A stretch of DNA of 64,000 nucleotides from Xenopus tropicalis (GCF_000004195.4 NC_030677.2:104072329-104136328), one strand, 5' to 3'; shown: positions 1 through 11,031, numbered from the stretch's first letter. Notes: a model not told the origin generated them from the letters alone. Numbers and translations are program-made.

Positions 1-353
1 GAAATCTCTCTTCCCTTCCTGTAGGCTGCCAGCGGCAGCCTTCCTATTCTCTGAGCATGTGTGTAACTTGATCCTGTCTCCTGTTCTGAGCTACACATGC
101 CCACCAGCCAATCAGAAGCGGATCTGGCAGAGGGAAGAGGAGGAGGGAATGAAACACATGTGCAGTATGAAGTATGAAGGAGGGAAAGGAAGGGAGAAAA
201 CCCTTTTTAGAGATGGCAGCCTGTTCTAGAAAATGTGAAGTAAGTGTGACTGAGTAAATATTTGATTAGGTGAGCCAAAAGTGTGGCGTTTTTACTAAAC
301 AATAGGAGGACAATTGAGCAGTATGCTTTTTAAATTTTGACTTGCATTCTCCT
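1..353. repeat. T2/Kolobok-like MITE, family A, cut by the window start
   Basis: The right end reads GCATTCTCCT followed by TTAA (354-357), giving the AGGRR-type terminus next to TTAA that is known for the Xenopus T2 MITE family. The interior from about position 40 to 220 (ccaatcagaagcggatct and flanks) is repeated almost unchanged at 27557-27730, in the same orientation. The left end lies outside the window. Confidence 0.75.
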
Positions 354-358
354 TTAAG

Positions 359-1195
359 TTATTTCTAGGTTCCTTGCATTTGTTTATAAGCTCCATTTAC
401 ATATTTCTAGTAGTAGTTTGTGTTTGAGAAAAAAAAAAAATCAAAAGTTATTTTCAACATTTGTCTTGTCAGGAGACTCCAGACAATCCTCAACAAACAT
501 ATCACTGCTTTAATGCCAAAATCTAATCTAATTTTCTTAATACTTTATAATGAACCAGAATAACCTGTACTTGTTATAATTCTGAACCAGTTTATGTTTG
601 GTAATATTGTAGATCACAAGGGATCCTTCGTTGGGTGCAACTTGTATCTGATGCAGAACCCCTAATGATCCAAAATATGTTGCTGAAATATCCCTAAATA
701 AACTGTTGAGGTCTCCAGTGGACTGTTCTCTAGTGAGAATTCAATACACAGATGGGAGGTGGGGACTCCTATAATGAAAGCTGGCCTCTAATACACTGGA
801 TATCAAAAGCAGTAACCACAAAGAATTTGTTGATTGTATATTTCATAACTGCAATTGTCTGTGGCAGGGTATTTTCTAGTCTTTTGTAGCCACGAAAAGT
901 AGCTAGCTACAAGTTGCACCATGTGTTACAGCCCTTCAAGGTTTCAAAAAACAAATTAATTCCCCCTCATGCTTCCTACAAAGGAAATCTTACAGAAAAT
1001 AGCATGTTCCCCTAATTTCAGGTCCTTGATGTGTAGTTTATTAAAGTGACAGTTACAAATATTTATTTGTGCAGTTCTTTAAAAAGCTGACTATACAGTG
1101 TGCTAAAATCCAACATATTTATGTGTAAAAATGTATTTGAAACAGAAAGAATAGCATTATTATTATCATGAATGATAAATAAATGGTTCAGAAAT
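359..1195. other. Intronic DNA, mostly unassigned
   Basis: This is AT-rich sequence with no supportable exon. A short piece at about 850-915 (tctgtggcagggtattttct and gtagccacgaaaagtagct) resembles the right half of the GGGCAAAGACACA MITE at 56327-56733. Nothing else is recognised. Confidence 0.4.
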
Positions 1196-1293
1196 AATTG
1201 TAAGCTCTTATGAGCAGGGCCCTATTTACTTCCAGTACCTGTCAGTATTTGTATGTTTCATCAATTTTACAGTGCTGCGGAATAGTTATATAA
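1196..1293 (+). repeat. SINE-like 3' tail fragment
   Basis: The run ttgtaagctcttatgagcag...cagtgctgcggaatag matches the 3' part of the tRNA-headed repeat seen more completely at 34853-35148 and again at 34362-34506. Only the tail is left here. Confidence 0.55.
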
Positions 1294-1296
1294 TTA

Positions 1297-1467
1297 AGGA
1301 GGATTGAAAAAAGACAAAAGTCTATCAAGTTCAACCCCAACAAATAAACCCTAGTGCAAACACACACACACACACTCACATGTATAACTATATACACCAA
1401 TATCTAAACTATCTAACTGTAGATCTTAACATCACAAAAGCCTTGGATATTATGCTTGTTCAAGTAC
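1297..1467 (-). mobile_element. CR1/L2-type LINE 3' fragment with internal (CA)n
   Basis: The stretch gattgaaaaaagacaaaagtc...tatcaagttcaacc is the same 3' UTR block found beside the coding LINE tail at 57059-57607. It is followed by an (AC) run at about 1360-1377 and a block ending ttggatattatgcttgttca that belongs to a sister LINE subfamily. No coding sequence remains. Confidence 0.6.
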
Positions 1468-1709
1468 TGTGTCAGCACTTAATAAATGCTTGTCAATAAT
1501 ATTTTTGTTTTTAATTCCTCCTTCTTCTCCATTCCATGGATAAGGCTTACTTTGTTTATTGAAATCTGGCCCTCTTTCAACACTCTTTGTTGGTGCTTCC
1601 ATTACACAAAGAGTCACGTAAAGCTGGACATTCATGGTAAGATTTGCTTGTTTGGCAAACTTGCCCTCAGGCCAAATGATTGCATTAGTATGATGGGAAT
1701 GAAAGCTGT

Positions 1710-1838
1710 TGGAACGAGGCCAGATATTGGTAGGATAGGCCCATCGGGGGTCCTCATTTATGGGCAGGTAAGCTGCCAAATCAGTTTAAAAGACTTGAAT
1801 TGGCAGCTTAAATTTGCCCGTGTATGGCTTAAATTCCT
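1710..1838 (-). repeat. Harbinger-like MITE fragment (AGGTGGCCATACA family), inverted
   Basis: The reverse complement of this stretch aligns with the interior of the MITE at 10468-10773 (cagctgcc-gatttggcagcttatctgccc type hairpin). It ends near gcccgtgtatggc. Both proper termini are lost. Confidence 0.5.
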
Positions 1839-2018
1839 GCAGAAGTCACAATGGACTTATGCCATATTTTCTCATAGCATTTTTAAGCGTCTGCTTACTT
1901 TTTCGACAAATTTTTACATGGTCATTGAAAGACAATACACGACTTGAATTGTGGTATATTTGGTCACCTTTCTGGTACACAGAATGATAAATATGCCCCT
2001 GTTTTTTTTTAATTAATC

Positions 2019-2051
2019 TTGTGGTGGAAAGACCGTACCTTTCCACCACAA
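2019..2051. repeat. Perfect 13-bp hairpin with 7-base loop
   Basis: TTGTGGTGGAAAG (2019-2031) and its exact reverse complement CTTTCCACCACAA (2039-2051) flank accgtac. It sits just after a T9 run. No T run or ORF end follows it, so it is probably the core of a small MITE remnant rather than a terminator. Confidence 0.7.
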
Positions 2052-2933
2052 CTGTGGCACATCCCAAATCTTAAACCTGTTTTATTGCAACTGCTAAGCT
2101 ACAACCCCCAACAAACTTTGGGTTAGTAAAAGAGCACTAAATGGGAGAATTGTAAACTCACTGGGAGCCTGTAATTGTATCCACATAGTAAGAAAAACAG
2201 GTTTTTGTTTTTTTTTCTTGCTAGGAAAACAATGCACATACACAATGCTTTATATAACATATACTTTAAAAATCAGTAACTTTTAGCAGCTTATCACCTT
2301 GTGTCACCATTTAACAGACAATAGATAATGCCCTTAATTTGGGGTACAAAGTAAGCAACACCACCACCATTTTATAAGTGGTAATTTGACAGCACAGTAG
2401 TGGGGGGACCTTTTTATTTGATGTACTAAAAAAGCTTGTGGCATCTCTTCATGCAGCTAACAAAGCAGCAGAGATTGTTGATCCATTTTCCACTCAAAGT
2501 GCAATGAAGCTTTTTCCCTCTGTTTGGAATGGCTATGTGTGGTAAAAAAAAAAAGGAATGTTCCGGGATTTCTGTGCATTGGTTTCAAATAGTCAACTGG
2601 TAGCAGATACAAAGCCACAAATATTTGTACCAATGAGGCAACAAAAAGTATTAAAATGTGGTGTGTCAACTGCATATATGCATGTTTTCTTTCCAAAATT
2701 CCTGGAAGTATAAAATGCTGGGCACTCTTTTTACACAATTTTATCTTCTATACAAGTGCAGTTGGACTGCCTGCATGCATGAAAAACTAAATCTGACAGC
2801 TCATCCTTGCACCTAAAAACCACACCCAGTTTCTTTAGCCTAAGCTGAATGTAATTTGCTACTGCTTGACTGTAATGCAGTCACATCTGGCTTTTACAGA
2901 AATGGACACGTTTTAGATTTACTCCCATGTAAT
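2052..2933. other. Intronic DNA, nothing recognised
   Basis: AT-rich, no repeat terminus or splice-framed exon seen. Confidence 0.4.
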
Positions 2934-3083
2934 TAAAGGCACGACTTTTGCCCAGGTGGCATAAGCCATGGCAACCAAGAAGATGTTTGCTTTGAAACAG
3001 CTGAACAGTTAATGCTACCTGCTGATCAGTTGCTATAGGTTACTGCTGTTGGGCAAACCTGGCGTCTTTTATTACATAACACC
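2934..3083. repeat. Old palindromic repeat (gcccaggtgg...tgggcaaacc family)
   Basis: The left arm (acttttgcccagg...ggcaaccaa) and right arm (gttgctataggttactgctgttgggcaaacc) are diverged inverted copies. Related half-copies occur at 21597-21650, 32108-32175, 53549-53690 and 62655-62725. The pattern fits an ancient foldback MITE. No target duplication survives. Confidence 0.55.
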
Positions 3084-5296
3084 ATGAATTTTATTTTTCA
3101 GATGTGCATGAAGCCTAAAAGAAAAATATTTTCTTTACACAATAAGAGTGTTTAGTGATAAATCTTTTTCTTCAAATATAACTAAACCAAGACATTACAG
3201 ATAGATGGAAATGAGTGCTTCCCCACTGTTACACAAATAAGGAGACATTGTACAATGTAAATACAGTATCAACATTCCTCTGCACAATGACCTCCTCTGA
3301 CAAATATGCACCAACAGATGCTGGCATAGCCGTTGGCTCTGTCTTGTTCGATGACTCACTTGCTGTCAGAGAGAACACAATTTCATATTGTTCTGCGGGC
3401 ACATAATATCCTCTTAGAAAGTAAGATATCTAGGCAATCGATACAGAAAACAACCTATGTACAAGCTGCTAAAACTGCATTTTAGAGCCCATTTTATTAT
3501 TAATCATTTGATATGAATATAGCCTGGGCAAAATATAACTTTATTTTAATGCAAGACAGCTACAGGAAGTGCTTTTGCCCTTTGTTCCTGTTTTGTAAGT
3601 GTGTTTTCTGTATGTTTCTTAAAAAAACCTAGCAACATGTTCCTAGATTTGGTGTGTTAACTAAGGTTTGAGTGTATTTGATCTTCCTTTTCATTACCCT
3701 AGAGATGGTCAAATTGATTAAAAGCAGAAGATAAAAATGTGCCTCCCACTTTTAGACACTAGTGGCAAAATGGTATGCTTACAGAAATTCCCAAAGAGCC
3801 TCTAAAGTTGAAAAGAACCTAATTCTAGGCAGTGACCAGAAAAGACTTGTGTGGTCACGTCAGTCTGCCAAGACCTCAAAAGACAGGATGAGCATGGCTA
3901 CGTAATTGCCCCTACCAATTAAAATGAACTAACTACATATTACAGTGAATCTCATACTTCCAACTCATTTAGTTTGAGATCACTTTTAGCAGTCATATTA
4001 GAGCAGGCTTTAACTGCCTGCCAACTACTGCAAATGAATGGCTCCAACAGCAAGTCTGGATAGGTATCACTGGGACTGAATACTGAACACCTTGAAAGAA
4101 TATAACACCTAAAGAATCTCAAACTAGATGTTGAGTGGTAACCCAACAAAGATACAGATAGAAATGCCTACATTGGCATATAAATGTGGCACCATCAGTG
4201 TCTAGAATACAATTTCAAAGGTAATTTGGAACAATATGTAACCTCTTTTTAATCCAGGGGAACAAATGGACAATATGTAAATGTATAAAGACAATATTTC
4301 TTTTCTTTCTATTTCTACTTTTTTAGAGACCTGGGTGCAAAATATGGGCTTGGACAAATAATAATCACAGTACAGTAGCTCTTATTTCCTTTTTTACGGC
4401 AAATGCACCAACTGGACCTGAACATGTTGTACCAATGACTGCAGATATGCTAGTATGTTCTACTGCATCCCCAGGTTATATAATAACCAATGGCTGGCTT
4501 ACATGCAAGTACATCATCCTAGGCTGTACATCCCTGCCTTTCTGCTAAATTGCATGATCTCCTATCTTTCCAGGAACAACCTCTTCTTCTGACACAAATG
4601 ACAGAAATATGCTATTATCTCATGAGTACAATTATCCGAATCAAATGAGATAATTGGCATGTAACAGAAGCCATTACTATGAATAAAGTGCGCAATGTTT
4701 TGGACCACCAACAGTACATTTTCATGCTTCTACACAAAAGCCCAGCAGGATACATTAGAATTACTCATCCACCTGTGCTACTGAAAAATATCCTTGAAGA
4801 GACTGCTGTGGGGAATGTGTTTTATCAGGAAGGAAAAATCCAAATTTTCTCAGGTCGGGGCAGTTCCTAAATTCTATATAGTAAGTAAAATGCACAGATT
4901 ATCGTTTGAAATGCTTCAAAACAAATATCAGTTGTACTTAAAAATTTAGGCATTTGTACATTTCACATTTAAAAATATGCTATACCATTTATGTGTTGAT
5001 GCTTTAAACTGCATTTGAAAATTGCAATAACTGAAAAAGTGGTGTTTGCCCAAAGTTTAGGCTTGAATGTCTGTGCCATTAGCACCCCCCACATGCATAA
5101 GGGCTCAACAGACCATTTTATTACAAAATTCCCAAATATTATATCATACTGGATAATTAGTTGACTACATGGAAACAGACAGACCACATTATATAGATGA
5201 TGACTACTTATAAGTAATATTAAAGGAATCTGAATACTACTAACAATGGAGGGCACCAAATAAGAATATATAAAATATACCAGTAGACTAAGTTAC
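3084..5296. other. Intron downstream of the alternative mast exon, nothing recognised
   Basis: In the gene's direction this is the intron after the exon at 5297-5401, running off the window at position 1. The next mast exon, expected to encode CRTSNRKS, was not found here. ORFs at 3215-3406 and 4679-4870 have no splice or homology support. Confidence 0.4.
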
Positions 5297-5401
5297 CTTT
5301 TTGAACGTTGCAGTAAGGCCCCCTTTGCTAGGCGTCCCTTGCAACCCTGGAACGCTGTCCAATAACTTGGGTCCGACATCCTGAATCCTGTTTCAGTATC
5401 C
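5297..5401 (-). CDS. mast4: Candidate alternative N-terminal exon of the mast gene (MSDPSYWTAF...)
   Basis: On the minus strand 105 bases lie between an acceptor-like tract (ctttcttttag) and a donor (AAAAAG then gtaact). An ATG at 5379 in a good context (A at -3) opens 27 codons, MSDPSYWTAF, QGCKGRLAKG, ALLQRSK, and leaves AG. Human MAST1 starts MSDSLWTAL and ends the same segment with FRRTKS before CRTSNRKS, so the start, the basic end and the phase (AG plus C giving Ser) all match an alternative MAST first coding exon. The same frame is also open upstream to the acceptor and joins in phase to the exon at 33434, so it could be internal. The reading from the ATG is preferred. A CpG-dense patch lies about 0.8 kb upstream in the gene's direction. 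Confidence 0.55.
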
Positions 5402-6216
5402 CTAAAAGAAAGTCTGTCCAGTAAGAGCCCAAAGAAAATTGGGCATTAGGAGCATGCCTACTGTATCAAATGGCCATTAAGAAATGTATGTATAACAAAG
5501 TCCCATATCGGAGATGAGAGTTTTGTTACAGCAAAAAGCTTGCCATGGCCCATAACTGCCAGATGGTCATCCTTCTGTGTATTGTTTTAACACAGAGTAT
5601 CTTACAACCTGTTTCCATCTATACATTCGTCAGCAACTTTTTCTTTCTTAATCTTTTATAGCTTCTCTTTCAAATTGCACCATGATCCAGAGGCACTGGT
5701 CAGATCATGAAGCTGATTAGATGTACACAAATTCAAAGCCTATAGTCCTGTGGCTGCTCCAGATTCTACAACATTCCCATAATGCTGCTGGCTCCGTCAC
5801 TAAAGTGGGAAAGGGGCTGGAATGCCAAGCCAAGCAGATGCTGCTGATCCAAGAAACCCAAAGCCAGACAGATGAGGAAGATCCAATTGGGTTACTGCTG
5901 AATTGCTCAACTCTGTTCCAGGTTTGGGTCCTCCTGACTTGCCCCAGTTCCTATGGGGCCACTGCACTTGCAATAGGTTTGTTTCTCCACTGGATCCAGT
6001 TCTTGTATTTGGCACAGAATTTGTATTGGACCTACACCTCAAAAGAAACATGGTTCATCCACAACATTCTATAAGTTCATTCAATGCCCCCAGCCCTTTA
6101 AACTCCTTGCAAAAGCATTACAGCAGCAGGGTCATTGTCTTCCTCTGCTCCAGTACATGCACCTCCCTCCCGGTACTTTCACATGCTTCCATCAACTAAA
6201 TATGTACGTACATTCC
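5402..6216. other. Sequence between alternative mast exon and CpG patch
   Basis: Moderately GC-rich from 5790 to 6110. Overlapping open frames on both strands (5721-6074 plus, 5800-6051 minus) do not resemble a known family, and neither has good splice sites. Left unassigned. Confidence 0.35.
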
Positions 6217-6460
6217 GTCTGCCCCTATGGCCGCTCGCCGGCTCCTGTAGCGGATCCCCACTATTATCTGAATGCTCTGGTCCCGCCGGCCAGCAAACAA
6301 CGAGGGGCTCAAACGACAGGAAGCTGGAGCCGTGACATCAGCAGGGGGCGGCGCAACAGCTGGTAACTCTCTTGGTGCTGGAGGAAAGTGTAGAGTGTAT
6401 GGAGGGTTGTGTGTGGGTTTCGCTTTCGCGGTATCTTGGCGGGGAAAGAAGGGGCAAAGA
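6217..6460. promoter_or_regulatory. CpG-dense patch, candidate alternative promoter for the exon at 5297-5401
   Basis: About fifteen CpG dinucleotides fall in about 240 bases here, far above the surrounding AT-rich intron. The patch contains GGGGGCGGCGC and GGCGGGG (GC-box-like) and a TGATGTCA element (CRE/ATF-like, minus strand). It is 0.8-1.1 kb upstream, in the minus direction, of the alternative mast exon, where a promoter with a non-coding first exon would be expected. No clear donor was found on the minus strand, so the link is inference. It could also be decayed repeat DNA with residual CpGs. Confidence 0.35.
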
Positions 6461-6709
6461 TAGAGTGGTCTACATTCCAATTGCCCTTCAGTGTAAGAAC
6501 AGTCTCTAACACAAACAGATTAAAATTATATGTGGTGTTGCTATGCAGTTTTGTTATCCTTCCATACCAGTCTATTGTATTATAAATATATTTGGTATGT
6601 GACTCTGCTTCGGGGTAAATCCAGCACTACAGAAATTGTTGGTGCTTTAAAAGAAAAAAAGAAAAAGCTGGAATTACTAAAGAAACGTTAAAACTGGGGG
6701 TATGTGGAA

Positions 6710-7882
6710 CAGGGCCGCCATCACAAATCAGGGCCCATCACAAGAAAATTTTCTGGGCCCCCCTCCACCCACGTCCTGCCCCCCAATGGCCCCTTCCATC
6801 AGTAAAAAGGACACACAGACATTGGTAGCCAGGGCCCCCTAAAACAGTGGTAGCCTGGGGCCCCCTAAAATATTAGTTGCCAGCATCTCCCCAGCATCCT
6901 CCAGTTAACCCCCTCCCTTGTCCTCCAGCTTCTCCCCCTCAGCATCCTCCAGCTCCCCCCCAGCATGCTTCCCACTATCCTCCAGCTTCCACCCCCCCAA
7001 GCATCCTTCGCCTCCCCCCGCTCCCACCAGCATCCTCCAGCTCCCCCCCAGTGACTTCCTGCGGTTTCCCCCCTCTTGATATGTCCCCCAGCTCCCCCCC
7101 AACATCTGCACAGTTCCCCCAGCATCCTCCAGCTCCAGCCCCCCCACCAGCAACTTCCTTCAGCTCCCTCCCCACCAGCGACTTCCTCCAGCCCCCCCCA
7201 GCAACTTCCTCGAGCTCCCCCCCAACAGCGACTTCCTCCAGCCCCCCCCCCACATCCAGCGACTCCCTCCAGCTCCCTCTCAGCGGCTTCCTCCAGCTCC
7301 CCCCAGCGACTTCCTCCAGCCCCCCCCCCACACCCAACAACTCCCTCCAGCTCCCCCCAGCAACTTCCTCGAGCTCCCCCCCCCAACAGCGACTTCCTCC
7401 AGCCTCCCCCACATCCAGCTCCCTCTCAGCGGCTTCCTCCAGCTCCCCCCCAGCGACTTCTTCCAGCCCCCCCCACACCCAGCGACTCCCTCCAGCAACT
7501 TCCTCGAGCTCCCCCCCAACAGCGACTTCCTCCAGCCCCCCACATCCAGCTCCCTCCCAGCAGCTTCCTCCAGCTCCCTCCCAGCGGCTTCCTCCAGCCG
7601 CCCCCCCCACACCCAGCGACTCCCTCCAGCTCCCATGCGGCTTCCTCCAGCTCACCCATCAGCGACTTCCTCTTCCGCGTCCTAGCGATCTGTGCCGGCT
7701 CCCTGCTTTACTGCACCTTATGGTTGCGCCAATCAAATTAACAGCTGGCCACCAATGACAGGGTTCTTTAAAGGGGGCCCGAGCTAAAAAAAAACTGTAT
7801 CACAGCCGGGCCCCTTTAAAGCGAAGATTTCGTCCGGGCCCGGGACAACAGTCCCCCCTGTGCCCTCCTGATGGCGGCCCTG
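6710..7882. mobile_element. Non-autonomous hAT element carrying a C-rich minisatellite
   Basis: Perfect 14-bp terminal inverted repeats, CAGGGCCGCCATCA at 6710 and TGATGGCGGCCCTG ending 7882, are flanked by a perfect 8-bp duplication atgtggaa (6702-6709 and 7883-7890). These are hAT hallmarks. The 1173-bp element encodes no transposase. Its centre (about 6880-7670) is a pyrimidine minisatellite, and the subterminal parts are GGGCCC-rich. The open frames up to 293 codons on both strands are by-products of the repeat. Confidence 0.92.
6880..7670. repeat. C/T-rich minisatellite with higher-order units
   Basis: The short motif is a variable AGC-x-ACTTCCTCC / AGCTCCCCCC alternation. Higher-order blocks opening agcaacttcctcgagctc start at 7200, 7359 and 7494 (spacings 159 and 135), with a related start at 7149. 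The minus strand is correspondingly G-rich, with runs of 7-10 G and clear G-quadruplex potential. Confidence 0.9.
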
Positions 7883-8224
7883 ATGTGGAACTCCCATCTG
7901 GTTTGGACTGAGAGTCAACTAGACCCTTGCAATTCAAGGACACAGCAAACAGCCCCCCACAAGCACAATAAAAAGTTACTGTCTATGGCATCTCATAGCA
8001 GCCTCTCTGGCATTTACCAGAATCCACAGATTACCAGTTCAAACATGTTTGGGTCACTTGCAAATCATTTAGCACCATTGAGAAACTGATATTGCAGTGG
8101 AGTTTTGTATGCAGGTAAATGAATAATGTTGACCTCCTAAAGCACTGTTTAGTTGGGAGGCCTCCTGTTCTTGTGTAGGCTCCATTTCAGACTAGTGCAT
8201 TTTAAGCTGATAAGCCAAAACAGC

Positions 8225-8485
8225 CAGGCCGGCAGGCCACAAAGGCCCAGACCTAGGGAGACAAAGATCTGGGGGCAGCATGCCACCCGCTTGCCACATC
8301 TGCAGCGGGGACTGGACAGGAGATTTTGACAGCTGTTTGAATCTCCTACTCAGTTCCAAGTTCAGCAAATCAGGGAGGTGGTTTTTTAGCAACCAGGAGG
8401 TGCGAATGAGGGGAAAGTGAGCGCTCAAGGGGGTCAATACTGGGGATGTGTGCAAGGGTGCGCTCAACTTTCAAATCCGGCCCTG
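8225..8485. mobile_element. hAT MITE, 261 bp
   Basis: The ends CAGGCCGGCAGG and (reverse) CAGGGCCGGATTTG are flanked by a perfect 8-bp duplication aaaacagc (8217-8224, 8486-8493). It has no coding capacity. Confidence 0.88.
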
Positions 8486-8576
8486 AAAACAGCATGCCAA
8501 ATTGGCCAATAATCCCCTGTAGAATGTACGGGGAGTCATAAGCTGAGTCAAAACAGACCTAAGTCACACACAAACA

Positions 8577-8850
8577 TAATGATTATTATTTTTATTAATT
8601 TATATAGCTCCAATATAATCCACTGCACTTTACAGATGTAACAAATCAATCACATTAGCCACTGCCCCAGTGGAGTTTACAGTCTAAATTACATTCACAC
8701 GCATTATGGTCAATTTTATCAAGAACCAATTAACCTGCCTGAATATTTAGTGTGGTAGAAAACCCCAATACCCAGAGGAAACTCAACAATTACAGGGAGA
8801 ACATACAAACTCCTTGCAGGTAGTGCCCTTGGCTAAATAAATCAGATTCT
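8577..8850 (-). repeat. tRNA-headed SINE-like repeat, inverted, ATT tail
   Basis: It starts with an ATT-rich stretch and tatatagctccaatataatcc, then the reverse of the block 'ggtcaattttatcaagaacc-aattaacctgcctg...gagaacatacaaactccttgcaggtagtgcc'. The plus-oriented relative is at 34853-35148. The tRNA-like head is incomplete. Confidence 0.65.
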
Positions 8851-9191
8851 GCAAAGTAGCTGTGCTTTCCAATGCACTACCATTTTGTCCCCAGTTCATT
8901 TACATATGGTCTTATCTTACTGTCCAACCATATCTGTCTAGAAAAAATGCACAATATCAGGTGAATAGATAGGTCCCAGTGTACACGGTTTACACAGTGT
9001 AATTGCGCATCTTTACTTCTGGGCCCCACAGCAGCTGTGTAGTGTGACATGTCTATTGCTCATGTAAATAAACTGTTTTGTATTCACAGTGCAACTCCAC
9101 AGCTGCTAATCCTCATTTTGCACAAGTCTTGTATTTTCTTCTTGCCCTTTTGGGCAGTAAAGTATTGTTAACACAAAGAAGTGATTAGGAA

Positions 9192-9368
9192 TGTATGGGA
9201 TTCCTTATCCGGAAATCCATTATCTGCAAAGCTTCGAATTACAGGAAGACGATCTGCCACAGAGTCCATTTTAAGTAAATAATTCTATATTTTTTAATTT
9301 TATGGAAGGATCACTGATTCTAAAAACTCCAGGTCCCATGCATGCTGGATAATAGATCCTATACCTGT
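9192..9368. repeat. ACAGGTATGGGATC / TTATCCGGAAA inverted repeat, copy 1
   Basis: The left end tatgggattccttatccgga and right end (reverse) acaggtataggatctattat are diverged inverted repeats of a family common in Xenopus. Other copies are at 11794-12056 and 63008-63230, with a partial one at 63871-64000 and fragments at 17620-17690 and 19383-19411. Confidence 0.65.
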
Positions 9369-9371
9369 ATA

Positions 9372-10292
9372 TCAGGGAGGTTTGTGATCTGAATACCATG
9401 TCAGCTTTTGTGACCACTCAAATCTCAATCTCAATCTGTGTCTCCATATGGCTGTGGGGCAGGAATGCACAGTGTCTGACTAGTTCAGTGTACTGATCTA
9501 TGTATAGTCAGTAAGGCTATATAAGCATAAAGCTGCCTTTTATATTTTATCCGGCACCAATATTACTAAACCCTGGTCAACAACACTTCTGTGTGCAAAT
9601 AATTTGATTAGAATCTGTGACACATTAGGATCTGTATTCTCTGACTGCCCCACAGCAGGGTTAAGTACATGTCACTCAGTGGGTCTTTGTGCTTGCTCTT
9701 TGCAATCTGTGTCTGGTGCTGTCTGCTTGACCACGTTCACCCCCACTGACGCCTACTAATCAGTTGACTATTTAAAAGAGGGAACTCATCACAGTCCCAG
9801 AACCTACTATTTTACTGATTGCACTGGTTCTTGCAAAGTGTAGTGTTGTCAGAGTTATTATTATGTAATATATGTCATATATTCATTTTTTTTAACTGAT
9901 GGGAAAATTTTACCTCATAAAAGCAAATGTAGTTGTGTTTGGCAACAGAGATGTTCAGTCCCCAAGTGGTGCATTGTTTTCAGGCTGCCAGTGGTGACTG
10001 TTACTATGAAAGCTGCAAGCACCTAGCAGTGCCCTGAGGGAGCAGACTTGAAATGACAGGTTGGTGCAGCCATAATAACAGTTAATGGCTTCTGTGCATC
10101 CATTTGCACATAACTGCCCCCATTCTAAACAATCAATTCACTTTAAAAAAAATGACAACATTCCATATGAATTCAACCAATGGACAGTTAGAAATTAAAT
10201 GTTTTCCAGCTGTAAATCTTTTTCTGTCGCAATCAGTTCTGTTTAGTTGTAAATATTTCTTTTTCATTTGAAAAACTGATCCCCACAGTTAT
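9372..10292. other. Intronic DNA, nothing recognised
   Basis: No exon or repeat terminus supported. A weak TATA-like gactatttaaaagag at about 9768 has no further promoter features. Confidence 0.35.
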
Positions 10293-10296
10293 TTAA

Positions 10297-11031
10297 AGGG
10301 GAATTTCAACCAAATACTAAAAGAAAAATTGGCATAATGTAATTGTACAGAATTTTAACGTTATTGGTAAATGTAATTGCTGTCATTCTTTTGCTGCTCT
10401 CTGCACTGCTAGATCTGAGTATGCACAATTGAAACAGTGTAGCAAGAGTAAGCTCTCTGCCACCTAAAGGTGGCCATACATGGGATTTCAGCTGCCGATT
10501 TGGCAGCTTATCTGCCCTTTATGGGCACCCGCGGCGAGCCTACCTGACTGACATTTGGCCTAAATTTGGGCAGTTGATTTTACATCGACGACAGAATCAG
10601 CTCCTTGATACGGTCCTCGCCCCGATGGTGCCTATGCCCGCTGTTGTAATTCGATCGTTTGGCCCTTGAGCCAAACGATCAAATTAGGCCAATATCGCCC
10701 ACCTTAGGTGGGCATATCGGGAGAAGATCCCCTCCTTTGGGCGAATGAACGAATCTTGCCGTGTATGGCCACCGGTAGACTCCAATTCCAATGTCTTGCA
10801 AGTTTTGTGATTAACAGAACTGTGAAAAAGGAACGTCACAAAATGTGCAAGGAATTTTGGGAAACTGAGTCTTGACTGGACAAGAGGTGACTTGCTGCAT
10901 TATAGTAATGGAACATATAGTCAGAATGCACACTTCAGGCAGTAACAATGGGCAGACAAAAATTGCTTTTAATAGTAATTTTATTTTCAAATAACTTTAA
11001 CTTCATTCTAAATTACTAGAGTTCCCCTGAT
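10297..11031. repeat. T2-like MITE split by a Harbinger-like MITE
   Basis: The left end is TTAA then AGGGGAATTTCAACC (10293 onward). A matching right end, agagttcccct, lies at about 11021-11031 but without a preserved TTAA. The element is interrupted by the MITE at 10468-10773. Confidence 0.5.
10468..10773. mobile_element. Harbinger-like MITE made of several hairpins
   Basis: It starts AGGTGGCCATACATGGG after TAA and ends in CCGTGTATGGCCACC. The right-hand TAA has decayed. Inside are separate stem-loops: agctgcc-gatttggcagct near 10489, cgatcgtttggc / gccaaacgatc near 10652-10681, and tcgcccacctt / aggtgggcatat near 10695-10720. Confidence 0.75.

Noticed and set aside
3360..3402. Minus-strand mini-exon ending gtgagtcat
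   Set aside because: In the phase required after the 5297-5401 exon it contains an immediate stop, and the acceptor tract is weak.
5721..6074. Plus-strand 117-codon ORF beside the CpG patch
   Set aside because: An opposing frame is equally open, there is no recognised domain, and the codon pattern does not favour either.
6877..7758. Long open frames on both strands (Pro/Ser-rich plus strand, Gly-rich minus strand)
   Set aside because: They are translations of the pyrimidine minisatellite inside the hAT element. All frames are open because the repeat lacks stop codons.
8577..8650. Possible CRISPR or tandem-repeat array
   Set aside because: Only an ATT-rich tail of a SINE-like repeat. No regularly spaced direct repeats exist anywhere in the window.
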